Shown: piece after piece, positions 25,021 through 31,544 of the stretch
How the letters are laid out: each line of letters begins with the position of its first letter
Numbering within the stretch: position 1 is the stretch's first letter
Source: Symbiodinium natans
Taxonomy: Eukaryota > Sar > Dinophyceae > Suessiales > Symbiodiniaceae
Direction of reading: 5' to 3'
DNA length: 31,544 bases
NCBI GenBank assembly: GCA_905221605.1
Contig: CAJNDS010001153.1
Coordinates: 1 to 31,544, forward strand
The notes under the pieces: model-generated
Seen by the model: the letters and a program-made list of their open reading frames with translations, nothing else
The model's database searches: none
What the model was told of the DNA's origin: nothing
Made by a program: the position numbers and the translations under genes

Positions 25021-25533
25021 ATGGCTGCATGGTTTGCGGTTTGCAGTCTAAGGCCTAGACCTCATCCAGCACTTCACGAACGGTGCATATCAGCCAAATC
25101 AGGCATGAGCAGTTACTGCTTACTCGTGGTACTTGTATTTCACTTGTCCATGCCCCTTGTAACTGCGGCACGATATGGCAAGATATGGCCTCATCTGCTG
25201 CGTAACGGAACCCTCACGAAAAATGGATACACAGCGGGCTTTTTCCGCGGAGCTTTGTCGAGGCTGCTGCCAACTTCAGTACTGGAGCAGTCGTACAGCA
25301 GCTGGACAGGCGGATGGGAGCATCCTCTCTTCATGTCCATAGAAGCTCCAGGAGCGGTGTTGGGATGTTCCCCCTTATACCAACATCTCCTCAATAGGGA
25401 TTGTAGTAGCGGGTACTATAATCCCTATTATAGTATAAGGGGGAACATCCCAAGGTATAAGCAAATCTGCAGTGCAGCCTTCCCAGTTCTGTTTGTGCAC
25501 GACTGGGGCCTTGGCAGCCGGTGGGAGGCTTGA
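25021..25533 (+). CDS. Exon-like frame with hydrophobic start; MITE inserted in frame
   Basis: From the ATG at 25105 the frame reads MSSYCLLVVLVFHLSMPLVT, hydrophobic like a signal anchor. It continues with KIWPHLLRNGTLTKNG then YTAGFFRGALSRLLPTSV. The GFFRGALSRLLP piece recalls the G-[FY]-x-R-G motif of mitochondrial carrier (SLC25) repeats, but this is a weak resemblance. At 25360 a family-A MITE begins; it adds about 31 codons without a stop, and the frame resumes as YKQICSAAFPVLFVHDW before ending at 25531. The region before the MITE is the only part likely to be native coding sequence. Confidence 0.35.
   Translation: MAAWFAVCSLRPRPHPALHERCISAKSGMSSYCLLVVLVFHLSMPLVTAARYGKIWPHLLRNGTLTKNGYTAGFFRGALSRLLPTSVLEQSYSSWTGGWEHPLFMSIEAPGAVLGCSPLYQHLLNRDCSSGYYNPYYSIRGNIPRYKQICSAAFPVLFVHDWGLGSRWEA
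25360..25453 (+). mobile_element. MITE family A, copy 2
   Basis: Termini TTGGGATGTTCCCCCTTATA and its exact inverse bound 94 bp. The interior is itself palindromic (AATAGGGATT.. and ..AATCCCTATT). Unlike the other two copies, no matching 8-bp flanks are visible (GAGCGGTG versus GGTATAAG). Confidence 0.85.
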
Positions 25534-25588
25534 CCCTCGAACGCTGTCTGCCAGCTCAACAGCTGGAACGGGCAAGAGCAGTCCTTAG

Positions 25589-25645
25589 TTTGGGGGTTAG
25601 GGCCTTTAGGGCCTGTAGGGTTTAGGGTCTTAGTATTTAGTGGGT
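25589..25645 (+). repeat. Degenerate telomere-like sequence
   Basis: TTTGGGGGTTAGGGCCTTTAGGG and following units, much decayed. Confidence 0.6.
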
Positions 25646-26116
25646 TTAGTGCAAGTTGTGGACGAAACCCGGCACGCTCAGCTGTTGCGGCCCAGGACTC
25701 GCTTGCAACATTCGAACTAAGGTGATCTCAACTTAGGTAAGAGTGGGTGCTCGCTTTGCTGACCCCTTGAGCAGTCCTTCCTGCCGAGGAACGCGCTGAG
25801 AATGGATGCCCCCATCGCAGCCTGAAGCTTAGACTAGAGAACTCGCCGAACTTTTACTGAATAGGATGCGAGTCCTTGGTGTGTCGAATCGTTTTCGGCG
25901 CCATGAGAGCTGGTCCTTGTGAGACGACCGCTACTTACTGCAACTGCACCTTGAAAGGCTAAACAGGAGGGTTGACATGGCCTGGAGAAGCTTGTTTGAA
26001 TAGGGTTTAGGGTTGAGTGTTTAGGGTTTAGGGGTGAAGCATGACTGTGTCTGAACTCGATACCTCTGGGGTTTTCTATGCTGTTCCATGTGCGAGGGTC
26101 TGGGATGTTCGCACAG
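25646..26116. other. Spacer with one telomere repeat
   Basis: TTTAGGG units at 26001-26034. The minus-strand frame 25834-26316 is not recognisable and is interrupted by this repeat. Confidence 0.45.
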
Positions 26117-26190
26117 CTGCGCGAGCTTGAGGTTTGCGGCCTGAAAAATGCCGAGCACCTCAATGGCCTGAGCGGAAGGACCCAGTTGGC
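26117..26190 (+). CDS. Possible leucine-rich-repeat exon fragment
   Basis: After GTTCGCACAG the frame gives LRELEVCGLKNAEHLNGL, one canonical-looking LRR step (LxxLxVxGLxNxxxL). Its 3' boundary is unclear. The LRR-like exon at 4277 is too far away to be linked with confidence. Confidence 0.3.
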
Positions 26191-26565
26191 TTTCAGACCA
26201 AGCTTAGCTCTTGCTGGCATTTTCCTGTCAGGATTGTCGGCTACAACTCGGTAAATGGCCGCTGGGAGGCATCTTGCACGCGAATCTGTTGCCTGGAGAG
26301 GTCTTCCTGGCTGCACTCAGCACATGGCAGTGCCCTGGGCATATGCAAACAGGCAAAGCTCAGCAACGGCGAAACCAAGGCTCTCCGACCCAGCCTCAGT
26401 ACCAGTTAAGGATGTTTGCCGAAGGGTATCACCAACCTAACAAAGAGGACTTGATGGCCTCACCCACATAACATGCTGCAGATGTGATGGCTGCTACAGA
26501 GGCAGAAACACAGGAGGTCAAGAACGACTCGAGTTCCGATCTTCCCGAGATTCCCCGGTAGGAAT
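26191..26565. other. Spacer
   Basis: Three overlapping plus frames are open across 26134-26471; none is recognisable. Confidence 0.35.
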
Positions 26566-26856
26566 ATGCTCGTTGTCAAGAATCCTCAGACTGGTACGGT
26601 TGCTTCATGTAAAGTTCAGCAAGATGGCGATGCTTTTTGGGTCAGCAAGGTGCCGAAAACCTCAGGCCAGAAGGAGAACAAGTGTACCTTCCAGGAGACA
26701 GATGCAGGCACTTCCCGCCACAGAAAGCATGCAGGCATATTCTGGTTGCATCGGATTGTACGTAAGCTCGAGCCACATTTGGACGGATGTGGTTTGCTGC
26801 AGGATTCACAGCCTCCAAAGCGATGCTGGCAAGGCGACATTCTGCACATAACGTGA
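26566..26856 (+). CDS. Possible exon, unknown
   Basis: The frame starts MLVVKNPQTGTVASCK then VQQDGDAFWVSKVPK, resembling a beta-rich domain, and becomes basic (RHRKHAGIFWLHRIVRKLE). A second plus frame is open over the same bases. No family was recognised. Confidence 0.3.
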   Translation: MLVVKNPQTGTVASCKVQQDGDAFWVSKVPKTSGQKENKCTFQETDAGTSRHRKHAGIFWLHRIVRKLEPHLDGCGLLQDSQPPKRCWQGDILHIT

Positions 26857-26889
26857 TGCGCTGGCTGCAGACAGCTGCAGCTCAGCATT

Positions 26890-26992
26890 CTCCCGCGCAC
26901 TTTCTCTCCCTTCCTTCTTCCTCTCCCCGGCCCTCCCTCTCTCCGTCCCTCTCTCTCACTCTTTCTTTGTCCCTCTCTCCCTCGTTATCCGT
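26890..26992. repeat. Polypyrimidine CT-rich tract
   Basis: Nearly pure C/T for about 100 bp (CTCTCCCTT/CCCTCTCTCC units). It could be a splice-acceptor-type tract or simple repeat; a frame through it reads as Ser/Leu/Pro and is spurious. Confidence 0.85.
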
Positions 26993-27083
26993 CAGCTGGG
27001 GCATGCCCAACCCTCACCAAGCATGTCTGGTAGGCTCAGATGGGAAGGAACTTGCAGTGTGTCTCATCCTTGAGTGCTGTGAC

Positions 27084-27188
27084 TTGGGGATGTTCCCCCT
27101 TATACCACGAACAGTTCTTTATAGGGATTATAGTACCCCCTATTATCATCCCCATTAAGGACTGTTAGTATAAGGGGTATCATCCCAA
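27084..27188 (+). mobile_element. MITE family A, copy 3, with perfect 8-bp TSD
   Basis: TTGGGGATGTTCCCCCTTATA at the left is mirrored by TATAAGGGGTATCATCCCAA at the right. GCTGTGAC flanks it at 27076-27083 and 27189-27196. The internal ATTAAGGACTGTTAGTATA matches copy 1. Slightly diverged termini suggest an older insertion than copy 1. Confidence 0.85.
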
Positions 27189-27196
27189 GCTGTGAC

Positions 27197-27394
27197 GCAG
27201 TGGAGAGAGCTGCACCCAAAGCCGCACAGTTGCTCAATGGTCGACTCGGGGAAGTCTGCCGCTACATCCATGATGTTTCGAGGCCTCTTGGGCTGCAAGG
27301 TTTAGGGTTTAGGGTTTAGGGAAGCTACCAGTAGCAGATGTTCTTTTGGTTGGCGCTAGAAGGCGAGTCGCTTCACACCCGTGTTGCTTGACAG
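27197..27394. other. Spacer with telomere repeat
   Basis: TTTAGGG units at 27299-27321, about 75 bp before the CTTGACAG acceptor of the next exon. Confidence 0.7.
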
Positions 27395-27670
27395 GCGGTA
27401 AAATGTGCAGATCATTTGTAGATCGTGTTGGTTTCAGGGTGAGTCCTGATGTGACTGTGGTGAGGGTTTGCCATGGTCTTTCTGCAGACTCGCAGGTACG
27501 AGGTGCTCGTGGATGGTGTGTCCAAGTCAATCAAGTCGGAAAACTTGCAACCTGGCTTTCTTAAAGTGATGGTCGAAAGATTTAGCGAGTACTTTAGCGA
27601 AGGTTGCGATTTGCCAGTTCTGCGGCTTGCATATGTATGCTTGACTGCGCAGCCCAGGCAGACCGGTTGA
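27395..27670 (+). CDS. Two exons with an SH3-like/KPENL-type motif
   Basis: Exon a (27395-27438, after CTTGACAG) encodes GKMCRSFVDRVGFR. A 49-nt GT-AG intron follows, then exon b (27488 on) encodes TRRYEVLVDG then VSKSIKSENLQPGFLKV. The joined reading VGFR-TRRYEVLVDG-..KSIK.ENL matches a motif common in dinoflagellate proteins, typically read as (R)Y.V.LDDGK..S(I/V)KPENL, next to MYND, ankyrin or other interaction domains; the comparison is from memory. Here P of KPENL is S. The true end of exon b is not visible; the frame stops at 27668. The RING exon at 27775 could belong to the same gene. Confidence 0.55.
27439..27487 (+). other. 49-nt GT-AG intron
   Basis: Donor AGG|GTGAGT and acceptor TTTCTGCAG|ACT. 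Removal shifts from frame 1 to frame 2 and joins VGFR to TRRYEV. It is canonical, unlike the GA-AG intron at 1553, and very short. Confidence 0.5.
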
Positions 27671-27774
27671 CATAGCGGGCCGAGCCAAAAGCGACCTTTT
27701 CTAGAGAGTTGCTCCTAGCAGCGATGCATCCTCAGGCGACCATACTGCACAGCTGACGCTCCAACGTTTTCTTC

Positions 27775-28020
27775 ATGGATCTGAGCGTGGGCAGTGTGGG
27801 TGCACAAAGAGACACAGACGCCACGTTTACACATGTACAGCCAATGCTCACCATTAGGCTAGAAGCAACTTTACAACACAGGCAGTACCCAGCGACATCG
27901 TGCAAGTTATGCAAAAACATGTTAAACGTGGGCATGAACTGTTTCTCAAGCCATGGCTTTTGCGAGCGCTGCCTCGTCGCAAGAAATCTCAGGCAGCTGC
28001 GATTGTTGAACTCACCTTAG
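27775..28020 (+). CDS. RING-type zinc finger, first six ligands
   Basis: Residues 43-66 hold the spacing C-x2-C-x9-C-x3-H-x2-C-x2-C (C43, C46, C56, H60, C63, C66). This fits the first six metal ligands of a RING finger, including the typical HGFCERCL core. RING proteins usually act as E3 ubiquitin ligases. The last C-x2-C pair is missing: the frame runs ARNLRQLRLLNSP and ends in TTTAGGG repeats at 28017. The domain must therefore continue in another exon, or the gene has been cut here. The ATG at 27775 is not secure. The exon may join the KPENL-type exons just upstream. Confidence 0.6.
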   Translation: MDLSVGSVGAQRDTDATFTHVQPMLTIRLEATLQHRQYPATSCKLCKNMLNVGMNCFSSHGFCERCLVARNLRQLRLLNSP

Positions 28021-28096
28021 GGTTTAGCGGTTAGGGGTTTAGGGTTTGGTTTAGGGTTTAGGGTTTGGGGTTTGGGGTTTGGGGTTTGGGGTTTAG
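28017..28096 (+). repeat. Interstitial telomere array with TTTGGGG variants
   Basis: TTTAGGG units pass into four TTTGGGG units at the 3' end; 80 bp in total. It begins within the last codons of the RING frame. Confidence 0.95.
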
Positions 28097-28193
28097 TTAA
28101 CAGACATAGACATGACACTGCCATGCTGCCTGTGAATCTTAATAGGGGCATGAGTGTGGATGCTGCCTCCATGCCAATGGGGTTCACGAAAGC

Positions 28194-28282
28194 TTCCGAA
28201 AATAGGGGCACACTTTGGGGGTCCCTTTAAGGGGATTCTATTCTATTTGGGGTAAAAAAGGGGGTACCCCTATTTTGCGAAA
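28194..28282 (+). mobile_element. MITE family B, copy 2
   Basis: TTCCGAAAATAGGGG is mirrored by CCCCTATTTTGCGAA; the interior has TTTGGGGGTCCCTTTAAGGGG. Shares termini with 21026-21122. AATAGGGGCA also occurs at 28141, 60 bp upstream of its copy in the left end. Confidence 0.7.
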
Positions 28283-28293
28283 CTCCCATATAG

Positions 28294-28314
28294 AAACCCT
28301 AAACCCTAAACCCT
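28294..28314 (-). repeat. Interstitial telomere repeat (CCCTAAA)3
   Basis: Follows MITE copy B2 by 11 bp, just as a CCCTAAA array follows MITE copy B1 by 12 bp (21135). Confidence 0.9.
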
Positions 28315-28451
28315 TAGCCCAGGCAATCTCATGGAGCACACTCCCCGGAACCTGGTTTCGGCGCGGAGACGTGGCTTGTCGAAGATGTCGTGGAGCTTAA
28401 AAAGGGACCTTAGGGGGTTATTTGGGGGTTTATTTAGGGGCTACTTAGGTA
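28315..28451. other. Spacer
   Basis: G/T-rich stretch with repeated TTAGGGGG and TTTGGGGG, possibly the left part of repeat D. Confidence 0.4.
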
Positions 28452-28542
28452 GGGACTATATAAGGTACATATAGGGCCTAATATAGATGGTTATAGGGGA
28501 ATAAGATTAAAGGTACCTTCTAGGGGTCCCTCCCTATACCCC
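28452..28542 (+). repeat. Dispersed repeat D, copy 2
   Basis: CTATATAAGGTACAT, GGGGAATAAGATTAA, CTTCTAGGGGTCCCTCC and CTATACCCC match 16897-16985 in order. Confidence 0.7.
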
Positions 28543-28828
28543 TTAAATATGACACAATCATAGCGGGTTCAATGGAGGCAAGGAGAGACAAAAGTAGGAA
28601 ACACTGGGGCGGGCAACTTCGCCCCGGCTCAGATGAGATGGCAGCAATGATGCGGAGCTGGTCGCAGGAGGCGCCTTGGAATGAACAAGTATTGCCCCCA
28701 AAACTTCGCCTTAGATGTGGCGGCTTCCATGGTGAGGACAGGTTTGAACTGGTTTTAGGTTCTGAAGATTTCAGGCACTAGCAGGCTAAGAGGAATCTGG
28801 GATTTCGGTTCTTTTCACAAGGCCACAG

Positions 28829-29050
28829 GACGAGCCGTTTCTACGGCTTGAGTCAAAGCAGTTCGGATTCACTGAGGCCGAATACCGGAGTTTTGCGGCT
28901 GGCTTCCATGCCACTCCCGGCCCACTTGCAAATCCGCAACGACTGGCTGTGCTGAGAATTCCTGGCCCGAGCTGGTCAAAGCACCCGTGGCAGCTCGACT
29001 GCAATAGGCCCAAATGCACACATTCCGGGCATCAGCTCAGCACCAACTAG
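28829..29050 (+). CDS. Exon-like frame, unknown protein
   Basis: After TTTTCACAAGGCCACAG the frame reads DEPFLRLESKQFGFTEAEYR, SFAAGFHATPGPLANPQRLA, VLRIPGPSWSKHPWQLDCN, ending at 29048. It has no start codon but a globular composition with W and C near the end. The opposite-strand frame (28786-29019) looks like a shadow. No family was recognised. Confidence 0.4.
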   Translation, partial: DEPFLRLESKQFGFTEAEYRSFAAGFHATPGPLANPQRLAVLRIPGPSWSKHPWQLDCNRPKCTHSGHQLSTN

Positions 29051-29164
29051 CACCAACCTGCCGACAGGTTCTCTTCTTCAGTGGAGCAGTCACAGCAATA
29101 TTCAGAAGAGGCATCCTTGGGTCATGGCCATGATTTTTCATCTTTGGTTCTTGTTGGCAAACAC
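29051..29164. other. Spacer
   Basis: Nothing recognised. Confidence 0.4.
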
Positions 29165-29208
29165 GGTTTAGGGTTTAGGGTTTAGGGTTTAGTTTAGGGT
29201 TTAGGGTA
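29165..29208 (+). repeat. Interstitial telomere array (TTTAGGG)6
   Basis: Six units, one truncated to TTTAG. Confidence 0.93.
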
Positions 29209-29246
29209 AACGGTGCAGCATTGGTGTGAAATTGATATGATGCCCT

Positions 29247-29477
29247 TTGCGGTCAGCGGCGCAGGTGGAATCAGATTCAGTTTGGGAAAGTACATCTTCT
29301 GTGCCGGATGCTGTGCTGCAACGCGAGGGGGAGCGGCATGTGCTTGAATGCATAGGTGCTGCAAGCCATGCCATACATCTATCAAACTGGAGATGGTTCA
29401 GTAGCCGTACGGCTTGCACGCTCGACAGCTTAGAAGCACAACAGAGTGAGCGAACGCAACAACTTGTGTCCAACTAG
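29247..29477 (+). CDS. Possible exon, unknown
   Basis: Reads QVESDSVWESTSSVPDA, VLQREGERHVLECIGAA and SLEAQQSERTQQLVSN; acidic to neutral and partly helical. Unrecognised; minus-strand frames overlap it. Confidence 0.28.
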   Translation: MRSAAQVESDSVWESTSSVPDAVLQREGERHVLECIGAASHAIHLSNWRWFSSRTACTLDSLEAQQSERTQQLVSN

Positions 29478-29827
29478 ACAGCAGCATGCGGCATACCTTC
29501 CAGGCTCCAAACAGCCCGATTGAAGAATGTCCTGCAGGCGCAACTCCGATTCATGTCGTTTGATTGCCGTTCCATGCGTCTAAGGAGGGACCTCTGGCCT
29601 CCGCCCGCATGGGCCACAGCAGCTTGGATGTCAAAGTTTCGGTCAGGATGTGCTCATATCTACGAATATGTTGAGCTGTGTCTGGTTGCATTGGTGAGTG
29701 AGGGTTCGACTTTAGCAGCAGGAATCAGCTTTCCTCAGCCTTCTCGCATGGATCCTTCTGCTGAAACCGCATCATGGTTCTAGCCAGGCAGGTTGCGGAG
29801 TCGTGACCCCCGCATACCCCCCCCCAG
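29478..29827. other. Spacer
   Basis: A frame at 29520-29783 is open without recognisable content. The end (29815-29827) is a C-run followed by CAG, resembling the PPPDE acceptor. Confidence 0.4.
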
Positions 29828-29945
29828 AAGGCAAAACATGGCTCAGCTACCACAAAGCAAAACGTGCACCCATGACGATGATGCCAACATTCAGTGGGCC
29901 CTTGGAGGGACAAAAAACAGGAATGACTTGGGATCAGACCGATGA
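29828..29945 (+). CDS. Possible exon after a poly-C/CAG acceptor
   Basis: The frame reads RQNMAQLPQSKTCTHD then DDANIQWALGGTKNRNDL and ends at 29943. Polar, protein-like, unrecognised. Confidence 0.28.
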
Positions 29946-30783
29946 AAGCGTTCGATTCATCAAATAAGGTGCTGGCTTTCAACGACTCGCAAGCTTGACC
30001 CTGGAACTGTTGGCAAAGCTTTTGAGGACTACTTTGGTTGTGGTGCAGCTATTCCGTCGAGGGGCTGACATCATTAATTCGGACTTCCGACCAGCAATGT
30101 ATCCGGAATAGTGCGAACTGTTCTCGGCACGTAGTGGCAAAAAGTATCCCGAGATAGTGCGAAATGTTGCCTTCACAGACGAATAGAGCACCCAGAGCCG
30201 TATGTCCACCCCAGGCTCCCATGATTTGTCCCAAAAGCTCAAATTGAAACTGTGCTCTGGAAGAGAAGAAGAGAGGGGAGAGTGAGCCAGCCAACCGAAC
30301 TTGAGGCTTACTGCAGGGTTGAGGGTTTAGCGTGGAGGTTTCAAGGTTTTGGGTTTGTTTTAAATTCAAGTTCAAGGACGAGGCCACATAAACCGCCAAA
30401 CCATTCCAGATTCAACTTGTTGTGCGGTTGGGGTTACTAACCCAAAGCCAACATTGTTTGCTGGAGTGCTTCGGTAGCTTGCTTGCTTCGGTAGCATGCA
30501 AGACACTTGGGTTGGGGACGCTCACTTTGCTTCCACTTCAATTGCCCAACTTGCCTGGCTCCTTCACATTGAGATGCAATGATGGTGTGTCTACTGCGCA
30601 CAGCTACCTCCAAGTCATTAAGAGGTGGTCACCTCCCAAAAAAGTATACAGCCGTCGATGACTTGTCCGACAGCCAGGCAAGTGCACTTGCCGGGCACCC
30701 TGGTGCCCTCATCCGACGCGCACCTCAGCGCCATCCATGGCCACGACATCCTTGAGGACACGCATGAGCATCCTGTCAGTCAT
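29946..30783. other. Spacer with a 45-bp duplication
   Basis: GTATCC(G/C)GA..TAGTGCGAA.TGTT occurs at 30099 and 30144. A frame near 29995-30055 reads SLDPGTVGKAFEDYFG and a shifted one LELLAKLLRTTLVVVQ; neither can be assigned. Confidence 0.4.
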
Positions 30784-30815
30784 GGGTTTAGGGTTTAGGG
30801 TTTAGGGTTTAGGGC
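30784..30815 (+). repeat. Interstitial telomere repeat (TTTAGGG)4
   Basis: Four perfect units. Confidence 0.93.
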
Positions 30816-31139
30816 TTTATAACTTGCTCACAAGGAGAAGCTGGCGGAAATCCTGGGTGTGCCGACAGCAGCAGTTAAACTTGTAAATTGTTCAATGCAC
30901 CCAACTCCATGAATCCTTCAATGCGAACAAAGAAGAGTGTATGGGGTAGCCGATTTCCAAAGCTTTACAACAAAATGTCTTTCAGCACCAAATTGCATCA
31001 GATTCACGCAATATGTCCAGTATATACATGAGTACATGAATATATGAAATGCTTTCAGGTCAAGTTAGCCTGATGTTTAGTTGCCTTTGAAATATAGGGT
31101 GGCTTTTTGAATAATATTTCGGGAAAACAATACCCTAAA
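30816..31139. other. Spacer leading into AT-rich DNA
   Basis: Composition falls gradually in GC. A lone CCCTAAA lies at 31132-31138, just before the AT-rich segment. Confidence 0.5.
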
Positions 31140-31544
31140 TAGTTGGGGATATGAGTCCCACCCCTTCTCCTATTCTCATGGATATTTGGGAGGAACTTAC
31201 TAAATATGATTTTAATCTTACAAAACTAAAATCCATGGGATAGTTGATTAATACGAATTTTTCTAGAGATTATTTTAATATGAATATCTTAAATAATATT
31301 AGATTACTTCCTTTAAAAACTTGATATATAAAAATTGTATATCGATAAAATTTATTACTTGAATAGATTAAGGCTTAAGATGAAATTATATCGAATATTG
31401 AAAATAATTCATTTTTCTTCTAAGATTTCATTATATATATTGATTTTCAAAAAATTGAATGAAAATTTAGAAAGAAAGATTTTGCTTTATTATTATGAAT
31501 TGGGGAATCTTGAATTGGATATTATTTTTTAAAATATATTATTA
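31140..31544. other. AT-rich segment of foreign composition
   Basis: From about 31,200 to the end the sequence is roughly four-fifths A+T by eye, against a mixed composition elsewhere. It contains a 65-codon frame (31335-31532, TTG start, ILKIIHFSSKISLYILIFKK) and a 30-codon frame from ATG 31151 (ending DFNLTKLKSMG). Both are rich in I, L, K, N and Y as expected from AT content alone. No organelle gene, tRNA or rRNA was recognised. Possible sources: organellar insertion, DNA of another organism, or an assembly join. Confidence 0.6.

Noticed and set aside
25021-25533. Confident mitochondrial carrier gene
   Set aside because: Only a short GFFRGALSRLLP string is similar; the PX[DE]XX[KR] signature and paired helices are absent, and the end is MITE sequence.
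26787-27158. Protein of 123 residues
   Set aside because: Its middle is a CT-rich simple tract and its end lies in MITE copy 3.
31335-31532. Recognisable organelle or microbial protein
   Set aside because: The 65-codon frame has only the bias expected of AT-rich DNA, starts at TTG and shows no motif.
1-31544. Relic spliced-leader sequence of the dinoflagellate type
   Set aside because: I looked for the CCGTAGCC..TTGGCTCAAG pattern on both strands and saw no convincing match.

Overview
The window looks like nuclear DNA of a dinoflagellate (Symbiodiniaceae-like or a relative). It has mixed GC and no operon-like gene packing. Coding signal comes as short exon-sized pieces, nearly all on the + strand. 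One well-supported intron uses a GA-AG boundary with a GAAG repeat at both edges, as dinoflagellate introns often do. The telomere-type heptamer TTTAGGG/CCCTAAA occurs at more than twenty internal sites. Species assignment is inference: no rRNA, spliced-leader or organelle marker gene is present. No complete gene was found.

Region 1-9.8 kb: a CA-rich simple repeat, then an exon pair of a multi-pass membrane protein (1092-1949), a possible TM exon (2939-3157), an LRR-like exon that runs into a MITE-like element (4277-4783), two elements bounded by GGAGGTTCATGG inverted termini, and many short interstitial telomere repeats (ITS). 7.2-9.3 kb holds almost nothing recognisable.

Region 9.8-13.1 kb: four unrelated tandem repeats lie end to end (42 bp; 61/62 bp alternating; a polypurine GAGGAAGAG tract of about 960 bp; about 74 bp). 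They leave reading frames of several hundred codons open on both strands, so the long ORFs are probably not protein genes. Two further tandem arrays follow.

Region 13.4-20.6 kb: an HSP70 substrate-binding-domain fragment without its ATPase domain, a CNNM/CorC-type CBS-domain exon, a MITE with a perfect 8-bp target duplication, a head-to-head pair of telomere arrays, and several unassigned exon-like frames.

Region 20.8-24.6 kb: a 1,160-bp non-autonomous DNA transposon (22073-23232) with TA target duplication and pogo/Tc1-mariner-like termini. It carries a tRNA-like box A/box B pair and an array of about 90-bp GC-rich units, each able to form two hairpins, arranged as a 300-bp higher-order repeat. 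This is the most striking object in the window. It is followed by a PPPDE (DeSI-type) peptidase exon with the catalytic-cysteine motif.

Region 25-31.5 kb: more MITEs, an SH3-like/KPENL-type exon pair split by a 49-bp GT-AG intron, a RING-finger half-domain that ends at a telomere array, unassigned exon-like frames, and a final AT-rich segment (about 31.14-31.54 kb) whose composition is foreign to the rest.

The genes do not form a pathway. The picture is of unrelated exons or gene fragments embedded in introns and intergenic DNA that is being filled by MITEs, satellites and telomere-like repeats.
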